Below, in pieces: positions 34,763-43,054 of a stretch of 64,000 bases of DNA. The notes under the pieces are model-generated. The model ran no database searches, had not been told where the DNA came from, and saw only the letters and a list, made by a program, of their open reading frames with translations. The DNA is from CAVVEC01 sp963770485 (GTDB taxonomy: Bacteria; Acidobacteriota; Terriglobia; Terriglobales; Acidobacteriaceae). The stretch is from the NCBI GenBank assembly GCA_963770485.1, contig CAVYPX010000015.1, forward strand, positions 1 through 64,000. Reading direction: 5' to 3'. How positions within the stretch are numbered: position 1 is the stretch's first letter; the number at the start of each line of letters is the position of its first letter. The position numbers were made by a program, and so were the translations under genes.

Positions 34763-35215
34763 TCAAATCGCTTCTGGACCGGACTCGCTGCCGGCTTTCT
34801 CCAGGCCCAGCCGAATCACCTCGGCGGTATCTTTCGCCAACGGGAGGTTCTCGACTTCCGCTCTGGTGAACCAGTGAGCCTCATCAGCGTCACCGGCGGC
34901 GTGCAACTCTCCCGCGATCCGGCGGCACAGGAAATCGATCAGCACATAGTGGTAGAGGGTGCGCTCGTCGGCATCGCGCAAGACCCGATCATAAACGCCC
35001 AGCAATTCGCCCACTTCGACCGTCAAACCAGTTTCCTCGAGGGCCTCCCGCAGCGCCGCCTCGCGCAGGGTCTCGCCTACTTCCAGAACGCCCCCCGGGA
35101 TGGACCATTCGCCAGCCAGGGGTTCATGTCCACGCTTCACCAGCACGACGCGGTCTCCCGAGATGATGATCGCGCCCACACCCACCAGAGGCGTATCCGG
35201 ATATTCGCGTTTCAT
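34763..35215 (-). CDS. Nudix hydrolase, ADP-ribose pyrophosphatase-like
   Basis: The 150-residue product from ATG 35215 (MKREYPDTPLVGVGAIIISG) has a perfect Nudix box: GGVLEVGETLREAALREALE followed by ETGL. The upstream SIPGG motif and the length fit small ADP-ribose/NADH-type Nudix enzymes or MutT-like proteins. The substrate cannot be fixed from sequence alone. An alternative ATG three codons upstream exists. The MITE-like element begins 18 bases upstream of the start, so the promoter probably lies within or beyond the element. Confidence 0.9.
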   Translation of the reverse strand: MKREYPDTPLVGVGAIIISGDRVVLVKRGHEPLAGEWSIPGGVLEVGETLREAALREALEETGLTVEVGELLGVYDRVLRDADERTLYHYVLIDFLCRRIAGELHAAGDADEAHWFTRAEVENLPLAKDTAEVIRLGLEKAGSESGPEAI

Positions 35216-35232
35216 GTTGTGCAACCTATCAG

Positions 35233-35391
35233 AAACCGCGGTAGTGGCTCAGTTTGATTTGTCATCCCGAGCAAGCGTTCTTTGCGCAGCGAGGGATCTG
35301 GGCGAGCCGCGCGGAAGCGTCGCGTTCTTTGCGACGCAAGAATCGCGCGTTTGGCTCGCTTCCATATCAAACTGAGCCACTACCGAAACCG
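35233..35391. mobile_element. MITE-like element: 20-bp inverted ends and 6-bp target duplication
   Basis: The element spans 35239-35385 (147 bp). Its ends are perfect 20-base inverted repeats, CGGTAGTGGCTCAGTTTGAT at 35239-35258 and the complement at 35366-35385. AAACCG flanks it directly on both sides (35233-35238 and 35386-35391), as a target-site duplication would. The interior contains TTGTCATCCCGAGC and no ORF. It sits between the Nudix and ligase genes. A transposase in trans is implied but none is in the window. Confidence 0.8.
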
Positions 35392-35449
35392 CCAGCAACC
35401 TGAAATTGCAGGGACGATTCCAAGTAAAGCACTGCGCCAGAATAGCAAG

Positions 35450-35484
35450 TCAGTTTTCAGATGTCAGTTCCCAGTTCTCAGTAA
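35450..35484. repeat. Five-unit degenerate heptamer array upstream of the ligase gene
   Basis: Units in phase are TCAGTTT, TCAGATG, TCAGTTC, CCAGTTC, TCAGTAA. The array ends nine bases before the GTG start of the ligase gene. Confidence 0.75.
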
Positions 35485-35493
35485 AATAGCCCG

Positions 35494-37335
35494 GTGGCCT
35501 TAGAAGAATACAAACGCAAACGCCGTTTTGAGCAAACTCCAGAGCCCCCGCCCAAGCTGGAGACGAAGACCGGACACCGCTTCGTGGTGCAGAAGCATCG
35601 CGCGACCCGCCTGCATTATGATTTTCGGCTGGAGATGGAAGGCGTGCTCAAGTCGTGGGCCGTCCCCAAGGGGCCGTCGCTCGACCCCGCCGATAAGCGC
35701 CTGGCGATGCAGGTGGAAGATCATCCGGTGTCATATTTTGATTTTGAAGGGACCATTCCGGAAGGTAATTATGGCGCCGGTACGGTGATGGTGTGGGATG
35801 TCGGCACCTGGGAACCGCTCTCGCCCCAACCCGTGAACGGCAAGTATGTGCGCGGAACCGAAGCCGAGGCGATCGAGATGTTAAAGAAGGGAGACCTCAA
35901 GATCCGGCTGCACGGCCAGAAGCTTAACGGAGATTTTGCGCTAATTCATATCAAAGGACGCCGCCCCGGGAGTAAGGGCACGGAATGGCTGCTGATCAAG
36001 AAACAGGATGACTACGTTGTCAAGGGATATGACATTGATCAGTACGACGAGTCCGCGCTCAGCCAACGCTCCATGGCGGAGATTGCGGGCGACGAGGGTT
36101 CGGCGCAATGGACCAGCAGCCGCCCGGCATCCCGCGGAAAGGTAAAGGCGCCGTGGCTGGCCGAGACTTTAGCCAAGTTGGATAAAAAAAAAGGAAAAAC
36201 CAAGACCACAGAGGACATGGAGGTCACCAGAAAGAAGAAATCTGAAGACTCCGCCGGCATTGCCCAACCTGCGAAAACAGGGTCCTCCAAAACAACGAAG
36301 AAGGACAAACCAATCGCCTCTGCGGCCTCCGAGTCCTCCGCGTTGAGCGGTTTGCCAGGCGCACGAAAAGCCCCCATGCCCACCGCCATCCATCCCATGC
36401 TGGCCACGCCGGACGAGAAACCCTTCGACGATCCCGAATGGTTATTTGAAATCAAGTGGGACGGATATCGCGCCGTGGCGTTCCTCAAAGATGGCTCAGT
36501 CCGACTGGTTTCGCGCAATCAGAACGACCTCACGAGTCAATATTCGGAATTGCACGATTTACCCAAGTTGATCAAAGCGAAAACGGCCGTTCTCGACGGT
36601 GAAATCGTCGCTCTCGACGAGCAAGGCCGTTCCTCTTTCAGCCTGATGCAGCAGCGCACCGGCATTCGCGAGCATGGCCGGCGAACGGCCGGCCAACCTG
36701 ACATTCCCGTGGTCTATTACGTCTTCGATCTGATTTTCGCCGATGGATACGATCTTCGCCGGGTTTCACTCGAGCAGCGTAAAGAAGCGCTGGCCCAGAT
36801 CATCACTGGCGGCGATTTTGTGCGCTACTCGGATCATTTCAGCGAGGGCATCGCCCTCTTTGAAGTTGCCAAACAAAAAGGACTGGAAGGCATCCTGGCA
36901 AAAAAACGCTCCAGCCATTATGAAGAGCGCCGCAGCCGGGAATGGCTGAAGATCAAGATTACCCAGACCGCAGATTGCGTGGTCGGCGGCTATACCGATC
37001 CGGAGGGCAGCCGCCAGTATTTCGGCTCGCTCGTGCTCGGGCTTTACGACAAAAAAGGCCAGCTCATCCACGTCGGGCAGGCGGGGACGGGATTCAATCA
37101 AGCCACGCTCAGGCAGATTTGGGAAGTACTGAATAAGCTGGGGACTAATCGCAATCCGTTCCACGGCCCGGTAGATGCCCGCAACGTGCACTGGGTGAAG
37201 CCGAAACTCGTGGCCGAGATCAAATTCACGGAATGGACGCACGAAACATCGGAAGGCGGGCTCAAGCTACGCGCTCCAGTGTACATGCGTTTACGGGAAG
37301 ACAAATATCCGAAGGAATGTGTTTTTGGCAGTTAG
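35494..37335 (+). CDS. ligD: LigD-type ATP-dependent DNA ligase: phosphoesterase plus ligase, no polymerase domain
   Basis: The 613-residue product starts at GTG 35494. Residues of about 25-165 form the 3'-phosphoesterase domain (HRFVVQKHRATRLHYDFRLE, WAVPKGPSLDPADKRLAMQV, EGTIPEGNYGAGTVMVWD). A Lys/Ser-rich linker (about 210-295) leads to the ligase: catalytic Lys321 in FEIKWDGYR, LDGEIVALDEQGR, YYVFDLIFADGYDL, EGILAKKRSSHYE, WLKIKITQTADCVVGGYTDP, then an OB-fold. Full LigD adds a primase-polymerase domain, which is absent here. LigD works with Ku in non-homologous end joining; no ku gene is in the window. The preceding spacer contains a heptamer array and no clear ribosome-binding site. Confidence 0.93.
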   Translation: MALEEYKRKRRFEQTPEPPPKLETKTGHRFVVQKHRATRLHYDFRLEMEGVLKSWAVPKGPSLDPADKRLAMQVEDHPVSYFDFEGTIPEGNYGAGTVMVWDVGTWEPLSPQPVNGKYVRGTEAEAIEMLKKGDLKIRLHGQKLNGDFALIHIKGRRPGSKGTEWLLIKKQDDYVVKGYDIDQYDESALSQRSMAEIAGDEGSAQWTSSRPASRGKVKAPWLAETLAKLDKKKGKTKTTEDMEVTRKKKSEDSAGIAQPAKTGSSKTTKKDKPIASAASESSALSGLPGARKAPMPTAIHPMLATPDEKPFDDPEWLFEIKWDGYRAVAFLKDGSVRLVSRNQNDLTSQYSELHDLPKLIKAKTAVLDGEIVALDEQGRSSFSLMQQRTGIREHGRRTAGQPDIPVVYYVFDLIFADGYDLRRVSLEQRKEALAQIITGGDFVRYSDHFSEGIALFEVAKQKGLEGILAKKRSSHYEERRSREWLKIKITQTADCVVGGYTDPEGSRQYFGSLVLGLYDKKGQLIHVGQAGTGFNQATLRQIWEVLNKLGTNRNPFHGPVDARNVHWVKPKLVAEIKFTEWTHETSEGGLKLRAPVYMRLREDKYPKECVFGS

Positions 37336-37407
37336 TGGGCAGTTCTTGGATGTGGCCGCTGGGGCACTGAGCCCGCGCGGCGCGCTATCCTGCTCTTGCC
37401 ATGGTAA

Positions 37408-38631
37408 TCAAGGCGTGAGTTTGAACACCACTCCACAGCCGTACGGGCCGTTCGGATTGTCGCAGGTCAGGTCGCCACCTTCCCACGTAGTGCCATAGAG
37501 GTTTCCCGCCGAGTCCCGGACCAAAGTTGCGTAAGGATATGCGCCGTCCGAGCCTCCGGTAAAGTTGTACAGGGCGGTCTCTGTGCCGTTCTTGTTCAGC
37601 TTATATACGACACCGGCGTTGGAGAAACCGCCATCCAAGGTCGTGCCGTAAAAGGTTCCGGCCGAGTCGCGGATCAAGCCTGCGTAAGGATTCGCCCCAT
37701 CTGACCCCTTGAAACTGTGCAGTACGGTTTCCTTGCCGTTGGTATCCAACTTGAACACCACTCCGCACCCTAACCCATTGCATCCGGTTCCACCCATGAA
37801 TGTGGTGCCAAACAGGTTGCCTGCCGCATCCCGGAGCAACCCTGCGAAAGGATACGACCCTGCCGCAGCACCCATCGTGAAGGTATGGAGTATGGTCTCG
37901 TTGTTGTTCTTGTCCAGCTTGAATACCGTTCCAGCGTCATCAGGACCGCCATCCAGGGTGGTGCTGTAGAGATTGCCCTGCTGGTCTCGGATCAAGCTCG
38001 CATAGGGAAATCTCCCGTCCCCTCCTTCCCTGAAAGTGTGCAGCACAGTCTCCTTGCCGTGGCCGTCCAGCTTGAATACCACTCCCACACCGGCACCGCC
38101 GATGTAGGTTGTGCCATAGAGATTGCCATTAGCATCCCGGAGCAAAGTTGCGTACGGATTGGCGCCATCGGCTTTTCCGCTGAAGCTGTACAGCGCACGC
38201 TCCTTGCCGTTCTTACCCACTTTGTAGACCGCTCCGTAGCCGGAAGATCCACCCCCGAAGATAGTTCCATAGAGGTTTCCCGCGGCGTCGCGAATCAAAC
38301 TTGATAACGGTAGCTGGCCGTTCGTCGCGCCAAAACTGTGCAGCACAGTCTCCTTGCCGTGGCCGTCCAGCTTGAACACTGTTCCCTGGTTTGCGGCGCC
38401 CCCGATTTCGGTGACGCCATAAAGATTGCCCGCTGCATCGCGGGTCAAACCCGCGAAGGGCATTGCCCCATCCGTTCCCCCGTGGAAGGTATGGAGCACA
38501 ATCAAAGTCTGCGCGCGCGCCACTGATGCCGCGAAAGAGCCCATCATAAGCACGGCCGCAAAAGTCAACGCGGAACTTGGGTGCAGCAGTATCACCGAGA
38601 TCCAGCTACGATGTTGCCCTTGATTCGACAT
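37408..38631 (-). CDS. Secreted GloVer-repeat (TIGR03803-type) protein 3
   Basis: The 407-residue product has GGGAGGG upstream of ATG 38631 and a signal peptide (ALTFAAVLMMGSFAASVARA). It contains eight very regular repeats, each about 40-45 residues, with a core of the type RDAAGNLYGTTxxGG and VFKLDxxGKETVLHSF. The blades are more alike than in the other two paralogues, so recent duplication or gene conversion is likely; the 30-plus-base segment coding for KLDGHGKETVLH near 38040 recurs near 38340. It is transcribed towards the ligase gene. The function is unknown; a closed extracellular propeller is inferred. Confidence 0.9.
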   Translation of the reverse strand: MSNQGQHRSWISVILLHPSSALTFAAVLMMGSFAASVARAQTLIVLHTFHGGTDGAMPFAGLTRDAAGNLYGVTEIGGAANQGTVFKLDGHGKETVLHSFGATNGQLPLSSLIRDAAGNLYGTIFGGGSSGYGAVYKVGKNGKERALYSFSGKADGANPYATLLRDANGNLYGTTYIGGAGVGVVFKLDGHGKETVLHTFREGGDGRFPYASLIRDQQGNLYSTTLDGGPDDAGTVFKLDKNNNETILHTFTMGAAAGSYPFAGLLRDAAGNLFGTTFMGGTGCNGLGCGVVFKLDTNGKETVLHSFKGSDGANPYAGLIRDSAGTFYGTTLDGGFSNAGVVYKLNKNGTETALYNFTGGSDGAYPYATLVRDSAGNLYGTTWEGGDLTCDNPNGPYGCGVVFKLTP

Positions 38632-38783
38632 AATGCCCTCCCCGTCAAGCGCCCACCATCGTAGTTCTTTGGGGCGATATTTTAAAGAGACTTTCGGCCT
38701 ACTTCACAGGAGGGCTCATGGATTGAGCACACTAGCGGGCAAGGTCTGCGGGAAGCTGGATGGGGAATCGGGTTTTGTCAGAG

Positions 38784-39803
38784 TTACTTGATGTCCTTCA
38801 TCGGCAGCAACGAACCGTAATCCTTTCCTGACGGTTCCACGGCGCGGGCCACGACGCCGTCGAAGGCATCGCGGAACTCAGGATACTTCGCTACCAACGC
38901 CTTCATCACGGACGCATTGTCCTGGAATGTCTGCGCCGTATTGGAAATGTCGGCGGACTGGTACTTCACCACCAGATCGAAATCCGCACCTACGGTTAGC
39001 GGAAACAGCGCCGTGAGCTTGTAGGTCTTTCCGTTAGCCGCCAGGTCCACGGGGTTTGCGCCGGGCAGGTCCGCCGGCTTCACATTCTGAAATTCGTCGT
39101 CCAACTTATCGGTAACTTGCGTATCCATGAAAGGTACTGGGACCAGCAGTTGCCTCGCTTCAAGATAGTAAAACCAGGCGTTGTGGCTTTGGCCTTTGGT
39201 CTTGAAGGTGCGGGCCTGCTCCGCGAACCATTGGCCATCGTGGCCTTTGACTGGCGCATTCACATAGAACCCGCCCACCTTCCAATCCGTTCCCTTCTGT
39301 TGCAGAACGAACGTGACGGCGTAGGAACCCTTTGCGGTAGGGACGTCCAGCGTCACGATGCCGTAGTTACCCGGCGGCAGATCTGGGATCAGGAACTCGG
39401 CGCTATTGGCCGTCTGGCCGCTTGCGCCAAAGACGCCGCAAAGAAATTCGGCGCGTTCGAGCGGGGCCTTGCCCTCGGCTTCTAATAGAAATGGCGAGCG
39501 CGGATTCGCTTGCCCTGCTGAAAAGTTGGACTGATTGTCTTTAATGGCGCTTTCGATGCCGGAAAAATCCGCAGCCACGCTGGCGACCGAGTTCTCCCGC
39601 AGTGCCGAAGAATCGCCTCGGGCCGCCATGTCGAAATAGCGTTTGGCCGTGTTCACCAGGGCAGTGCGTGTGGACTCGTCCATATCGCTGGCGGTGAGAC
39701 ACGTCTGGGCATAGACGGTTGCCGTCCCCAGGCATGACAAAGCCAACATCAGCAGGGTGAAGCAGAGGCGGGAATGCGGCCAATCTTTCCGAAGATCATT
39801 CAT
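38784..39803 (-). CDS. Secreted protein of unknown function
   Basis: The 339-residue product starts at ATG 39803 with a signal peptide (LCFTLLMLALSCLGTATVYA). The open frame extends 90 codons further upstream, but that part overlaps a dispersed repeat and is not coding. The mature protein reads TRTALVNTAKRYFDMAARGD, AEFLIPDLPPGNYGIVTLDV, YAVTFVLQQKGTDWKVGGFY and AWFYYLEARQLLVPVPFMDT. The first part resembles an NTF2-like/DUF-type periplasmic domain (helix, then strand ending in W-K-V-G-G-F-Y), but I cannot assign a family. It is common style for acidobacterial secreted proteins. Confidence 0.6.
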   Translation of the reverse strand: MNDLRKDWPHSRLCFTLLMLALSCLGTATVYAQTCLTASDMDESTRTALVNTAKRYFDMAARGDSSALRENSVASVAADFSGIESAIKDNQSNFSAGQANPRSPFLLEAEGKAPLERAEFLCGVFGASGQTANSAEFLIPDLPPGNYGIVTLDVPTAKGSYAVTFVLQQKGTDWKVGGFYVNAPVKGHDGQWFAEQARTFKTKGQSHNAWFYYLEARQLLVPVPFMDTQVTDKLDDEFQNVKPADLPGANPVDLAANGKTYKLTALFPLTVGADFDLVVKYQSADISNTAQTFQDNASVMKALVAKYPEFRDAFDGVVARAVEPSGKDYGSLLPMKDIK

Positions 39804-39826
39804 GCGTGGCGCGTCCTTGTTTGCTT

Positions 39827-39945
39827 CGGTAGTGACGTTACAAGCAACTGCAGATTTCTCCCCCTCGGCTTCGCTCGGGGCTCGACCTTCGGTCTCGACG
39901 AAGATCGCTCGGAATGACAAATTGCTTGAAATGTCACGATACGGC
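39827..39945. repeat. MITE-like/dispersed repeat copy
   Basis: The left end CGGTAGTGACGTTACAAGCA and the right end TTGCTTGAAATGTCACGATA are imperfect inverted ends similar to those at 35239. The inner 75 bases (39846-39920) match 7346-7420 at about 69 positions. It lies immediately upstream of the secreted protein gene. Confidence 0.6.
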
Positions 39946-40096
39946 AACCTTTCATAGGACCTCCAAATAATCTTACCTCTGCGGGCCTGTGCTGCGACAC
40001 ATTCTTGACCGGAATGCGGTTTACCGCGATTGCGCCTGCTTCGACGGTGTGGTACCGTCCCTTTGATTCCCAATTCTAGGCGAAAGGAAGACAGAG

Positions 40097-40645
40097 ATGG
40101 CCGGCTGGATCATTTTAGGGATTCTGGTTGTCATTGCCTTCGTGCTGATCGGGATGTACAACACCCTGGTCCAGTTGCGCGTGCGCTGCGACTCGGCCTG
40201 GTCTGACATTGATGTGCAGCTCAAACGCCGTCACGATCTGATTCCGAACCTGGTCGAAACGGTGAAGGGCTACGCGGCTCACGAAAAGGGTACCTTCGAG
40301 AACATCGCCAAATTCCGCTCCATGGCCATGCAGGCCACCGCGCCTGCCGACAAAGCCATCGCGGAGAACCAGCTCACCGGCGCGCTAAAAAGCCTGTTCG
40401 CGGTGGCGGAGAATTATCCTGAACTGAAGGCCAACGACGAATTCATGCAGTTGCAAGGCTCGCTGAGTCAACTGGAGGACACGATCCAGAATGCCCGCCG
40501 TTACTACAACGCAGTGGTGCGCGACCTGAATACCAAGATTCAGTCGTTCCCGACCAACATTCTAGCGGGTATGTTTGGCTTCCAGGCGCGCCAGTTCTTC
40601 GAGGTTGCAGAAGCTGACCGCGAACCCGTCGCGGTCAAGTTCTAG
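40097..40645 (+). CDS. lemA: LemA-family protein
   Basis: The 182-residue product has one N-terminal membrane helix (AGWIILGILVVIAFVLIGMY) followed by the LemA helical bundle: NTLVQLRVRCDSAWSDIDVQ, RRHDLIPNLVETVKGYAAHE, ENYPELKANDEFMQLQGSL, NARRYYNAVVRDLNTKIQSF. The length and the motifs RRHDLIPNLV and ARRYYN are diagnostic. Function is unclear, probably envelope-linked. A ribosome-binding site GGAAGACAGAG precedes ATG 40097. The DUF2207 gene follows 265 bases downstream, a frequent pairing. Confidence 0.95.
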   Translation: MAGWIILGILVVIAFVLIGMYNTLVQLRVRCDSAWSDIDVQLKRRHDLIPNLVETVKGYAAHEKGTFENIAKFRSMAMQATAPADKAIAENQLTGALKSLFAVAENYPELKANDEFMQLQGSLSQLEDTIQNARRYYNAVVRDLNTKIQSFPTNILAGMFGFQARQFFEVAEADREPVAVKF

Positions 40646-40776
40646 AGAGTTTACGCCGGGCCATATTATTCGCCTTTGGGCGGATTACTTGATGTTGGGT
40701 GGATTTGTTGCCTTTGGGTGAATGTGTTGCTTGGGCGGCGCGGTGCTTTCGCGCTGCGATTTCTGTTTTCTTGGGG

Positions 40777-40816
40777 ATTGTCATTCCGAGCGGACTTTCG
40801 TCCGCGAGGAATCTGC
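40777..40816. repeat. Half copy of the TGTCATTCCGAG dispersed repeat
   Basis: ATTGTCATTCCGAG to GAGGAATCTGC, with an internal CGGAC-TTTC-GTCCG hairpin, lies between lemA and the DUF2207 gene. No right half is recognised. Confidence 0.6.
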
Positions 40817-40910
40817 TTTTTGAAAAGCTATGACCTCAGCGGCTAAAGCCGGGAACTTTTCTCAGTCTCCAAGCGCAGCCCGAAAGGGCTGCGTAACCCA
40901 AAAGCAAAGT

Positions 40911-42635
40911 ATGCGGCTCCTCCTGCTCTTGTCCTGTCTTTTGCTTTTCGTCTCTCCCCTTTTCGCCCGCAGCTGGCGCATCGCCGACTTCAACGACGCA
41001 ATCACTGTCAGCGAGGACGGTTCCGCAACGGTCCAGGAGCGCATTACGCTGGACTTCGTCGGCGAATGGCATGGCATTCACCGTTTCATTCCCATCGAAT
41101 ATCCGGGGCCGCGAGGCACCAACTACACGTTGTTCCTGAACGTCATCGGAGTAACGGACGGCAGTGGCGGGAAGCTGAAATATGAATCTTCCACCTCCAA
41201 CGGACTGCGCGACCTGAAAATCTATATCCCTGATGCCGTCGATGCCACGCGCACCGTCGAGATCGCCTACGATGTCCGCAACGGCACGCGCTTCTTCGAA
41301 GATCACGATGAATTCTATTGGAACGTGACCGGCAACGACTGGCCGGTCCCGATCGATCACGCCACGGCGACCGTCAACTTTCCGGGTTCTGCTGCCGGAT
41401 CACTTCGCGCCCAAGCCTTCACCGGAGTTTACGGCTCCGCCGAACGCGATGCCGGCGCCCAAGTCGATGGTTCGCAGGTCTCGTTTGAAACGAACAACCC
41501 GCTGCCCATGCGCGGCGGACTGACCATCGACATTTACATCCCCAAGGGCATTCTCAAAGAGCCCGGTGCCTTTACCCGGCTGTTGTGGTTTCTGGGCAGC
41601 AATCCCATTGTTTTTATGCCGTTTGTCACGTTCGGCGTGATGTTCGCGCTGTGGTGGTACAAAGGACGCGATCCCGATCCTAGGATTTCGGTCGCCCCGA
41701 TGTACGAGCCGCCATTGGGAATCTCTCCCGCCGAGGCCGGGACGCTGGTCGAGGACAAGATTCATCCCCGGGATATTACGTCGACGCTGGTCGATTTGGC
41801 GGTTCGCGGATACGTCAAGATTGAAGAGACGGCGGACAAGGGCATCATCTTCCACCACAAGGACTACATTTTCCACCTGCTCAAGCCGCGGGACCAGTGG
41901 GGCAGTGACCTGGCGCCCCACGAGCGGGTCATGCTGGAAAATGTTTTCGCGGGCGGCGATGAGATTCGGCTTTCCAGCTTGAAGAACCGCTTCTACACTG
42001 CCATTCCCGTGATTCGTCAGGACATCATGGCGGCGCTGAAAAGGAAAGGCATGTATCTGCTCGACCCCGAGTCAGCGAATGGTTACAGCATCATGACCGG
42101 CATTTTGATTGTCGCGGCATTCGTGGGTCTCCAGTTATGGAAGTTCAGCGGGTTCAGTTCGATCCCGCTGATGATCGGATGCGGTCTTATTTCGGCGGTC
42201 ATCTGGTGGCTGTTTGCCCGGCAAATGACGGCAAAAACCCTGAAGGGCGGGCGCACTTGCGTTGCGATCCTCGGCTTCCAGGAATTCATGAACCGCGTGG
42301 ACGCCGACCGGCTGAAAGTTATGCCGCGTAATACATTCGAGAAGTTTCTGCCCTATGCGATGGCCTTGGGCGTGGAGCACCACTGGGCACAAGCCTTTGC
42401 CGGCATCATCAAAGATCCGCCAAGTTGGTACGTCGCACCCGGCGGATACGGCCCGGGCATGGGCTTCAATCCGATTTTCTTTTCCAGTTCGATGCACAGC
42501 ATGGCGTCGGATATGCAGCAGGTCTTCGTGTCGGCTCCGCGCGCCAGTTCCAGCGGATCAGGCTTCGGCGGAGGCGGCGGTGGCGGCGGATTCTCCGGCG
42601 GTGGGTTCGGCGGCGGCGGTGGGGGAGCGTTCTGA
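40911..42635 (+). CDS. DUF2207 membrane protein with a Gly-rich C-terminus
   Basis: The 574-residue product starts at ATG 40911 with a signal peptide (LLLLLSCLLLFVSPLFARSW). The periplasmic DUF2207 domain reads FNDAITVSEDGSATVQERIT, GIHRFIPIEYPGPRG, RTVEIAYDVRNGTRFFEDHD ending EFYWNVTGNDWPVPI. A membrane helix (about 225-245), a cytoplasmic winged-helix-like region (TSTLVDLAVRGYVKIEETAD), two more helices near 395-440, and FEKFLPYAMALGVEHHWAQA follow. The tail is Gly/Ser-rich (GFGGGGGGGGFSGGGFG). The family is a frequent neighbour of LemA; the biochemical role is unknown. Fifty-odd upstream bases in the same frame are a repeat and not coding. Confidence 0.88.
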   Translation: MRLLLLLSCLLLFVSPLFARSWRIADFNDAITVSEDGSATVQERITLDFVGEWHGIHRFIPIEYPGPRGTNYTLFLNVIGVTDGSGGKLKYESSTSNGLRDLKIYIPDAVDATRTVEIAYDVRNGTRFFEDHDEFYWNVTGNDWPVPIDHATATVNFPGSAAGSLRAQAFTGVYGSAERDAGAQVDGSQVSFETNNPLPMRGGLTIDIYIPKGILKEPGAFTRLLWFLGSNPIVFMPFVTFGVMFALWWYKGRDPDPRISVAPMYEPPLGISPAEAGTLVEDKIHPRDITSTLVDLAVRGYVKIEETADKGIIFHHKDYIFHLLKPRDQWGSDLAPHERVMLENVFAGGDEIRLSSLKNRFYTAIPVIRQDIMAALKRKGMYLLDPESANGYSIMTGILIVAAFVGLQLWKFSGFSSIPLMIGCGLISAVIWWLFARQMTAKTLKGGRTCVAILGFQEFMNRVDADRLKVMPRNTFEKFLPYAMALGVEHHWAQAFAGIIKDPPSWYVAPGGYGPGMGFNPIFFSSSMHSMASDMQQVFVSAPRASSSGSGFGGGGGGGGFSGGGFGGGGGGAF

Positions 42636-43054
42636 GCTTTCAGGGTGCCGGCCCACCCCTTCCTAAGTGACGCACTGATAGCGGGTCATGCCTTTGATGT
42701 CGAGATGAAAGCATGTCTCCGGGGGCGGGATGTTAAGCGCTGCGGGAGCTTCTTGGGCGGCGATTGACTGCACCGCAGCGCACGACTAGAGGCCGTCCCG
42801 CCCGGCGGCCAGAATCCCACGTCACTTCCGCTTCTCGCTGTGAATTTTTTACTCGGTTTCAGTCGCCGGACGATGCCAGGTGCAACGAAATGGTTGCATT
42901 TTTCTTGGGTACCGAAGTAATATGAAGTTGAGCGCGGCAGTAGGCGTTCGATCCAATCGCAGTACCGCCCTTTCATCCAGGTTCAGAGCCGTAACCAACT
43001 GTCCCGTCGCGAGGCGGATACTTTCGCCTCGGACCAGGTTCGGAGAGACTCGAT
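42636..43054 (+). terminator. 419-base spacer with a terminator-like hairpin at 42881-42906
   Basis: TGCAAC-GAAATG-GTTGCA followed by TTTTTCTT (42881-42906) is a short rho-independent-type hairpin, about 245 bases after the DUF2207 stop. AGGCG and CGCCT form another small stem near 43013-43030 before the GvpL/F start. No gene is seen. Confidence 0.5.

Noticed and set aside
39804..40073. N-terminal extension of the secreted protein at 38784
   Set aside because: The extra 90 codons translate a dispersed repeat, and a good signal peptide begins at ATG 39803.
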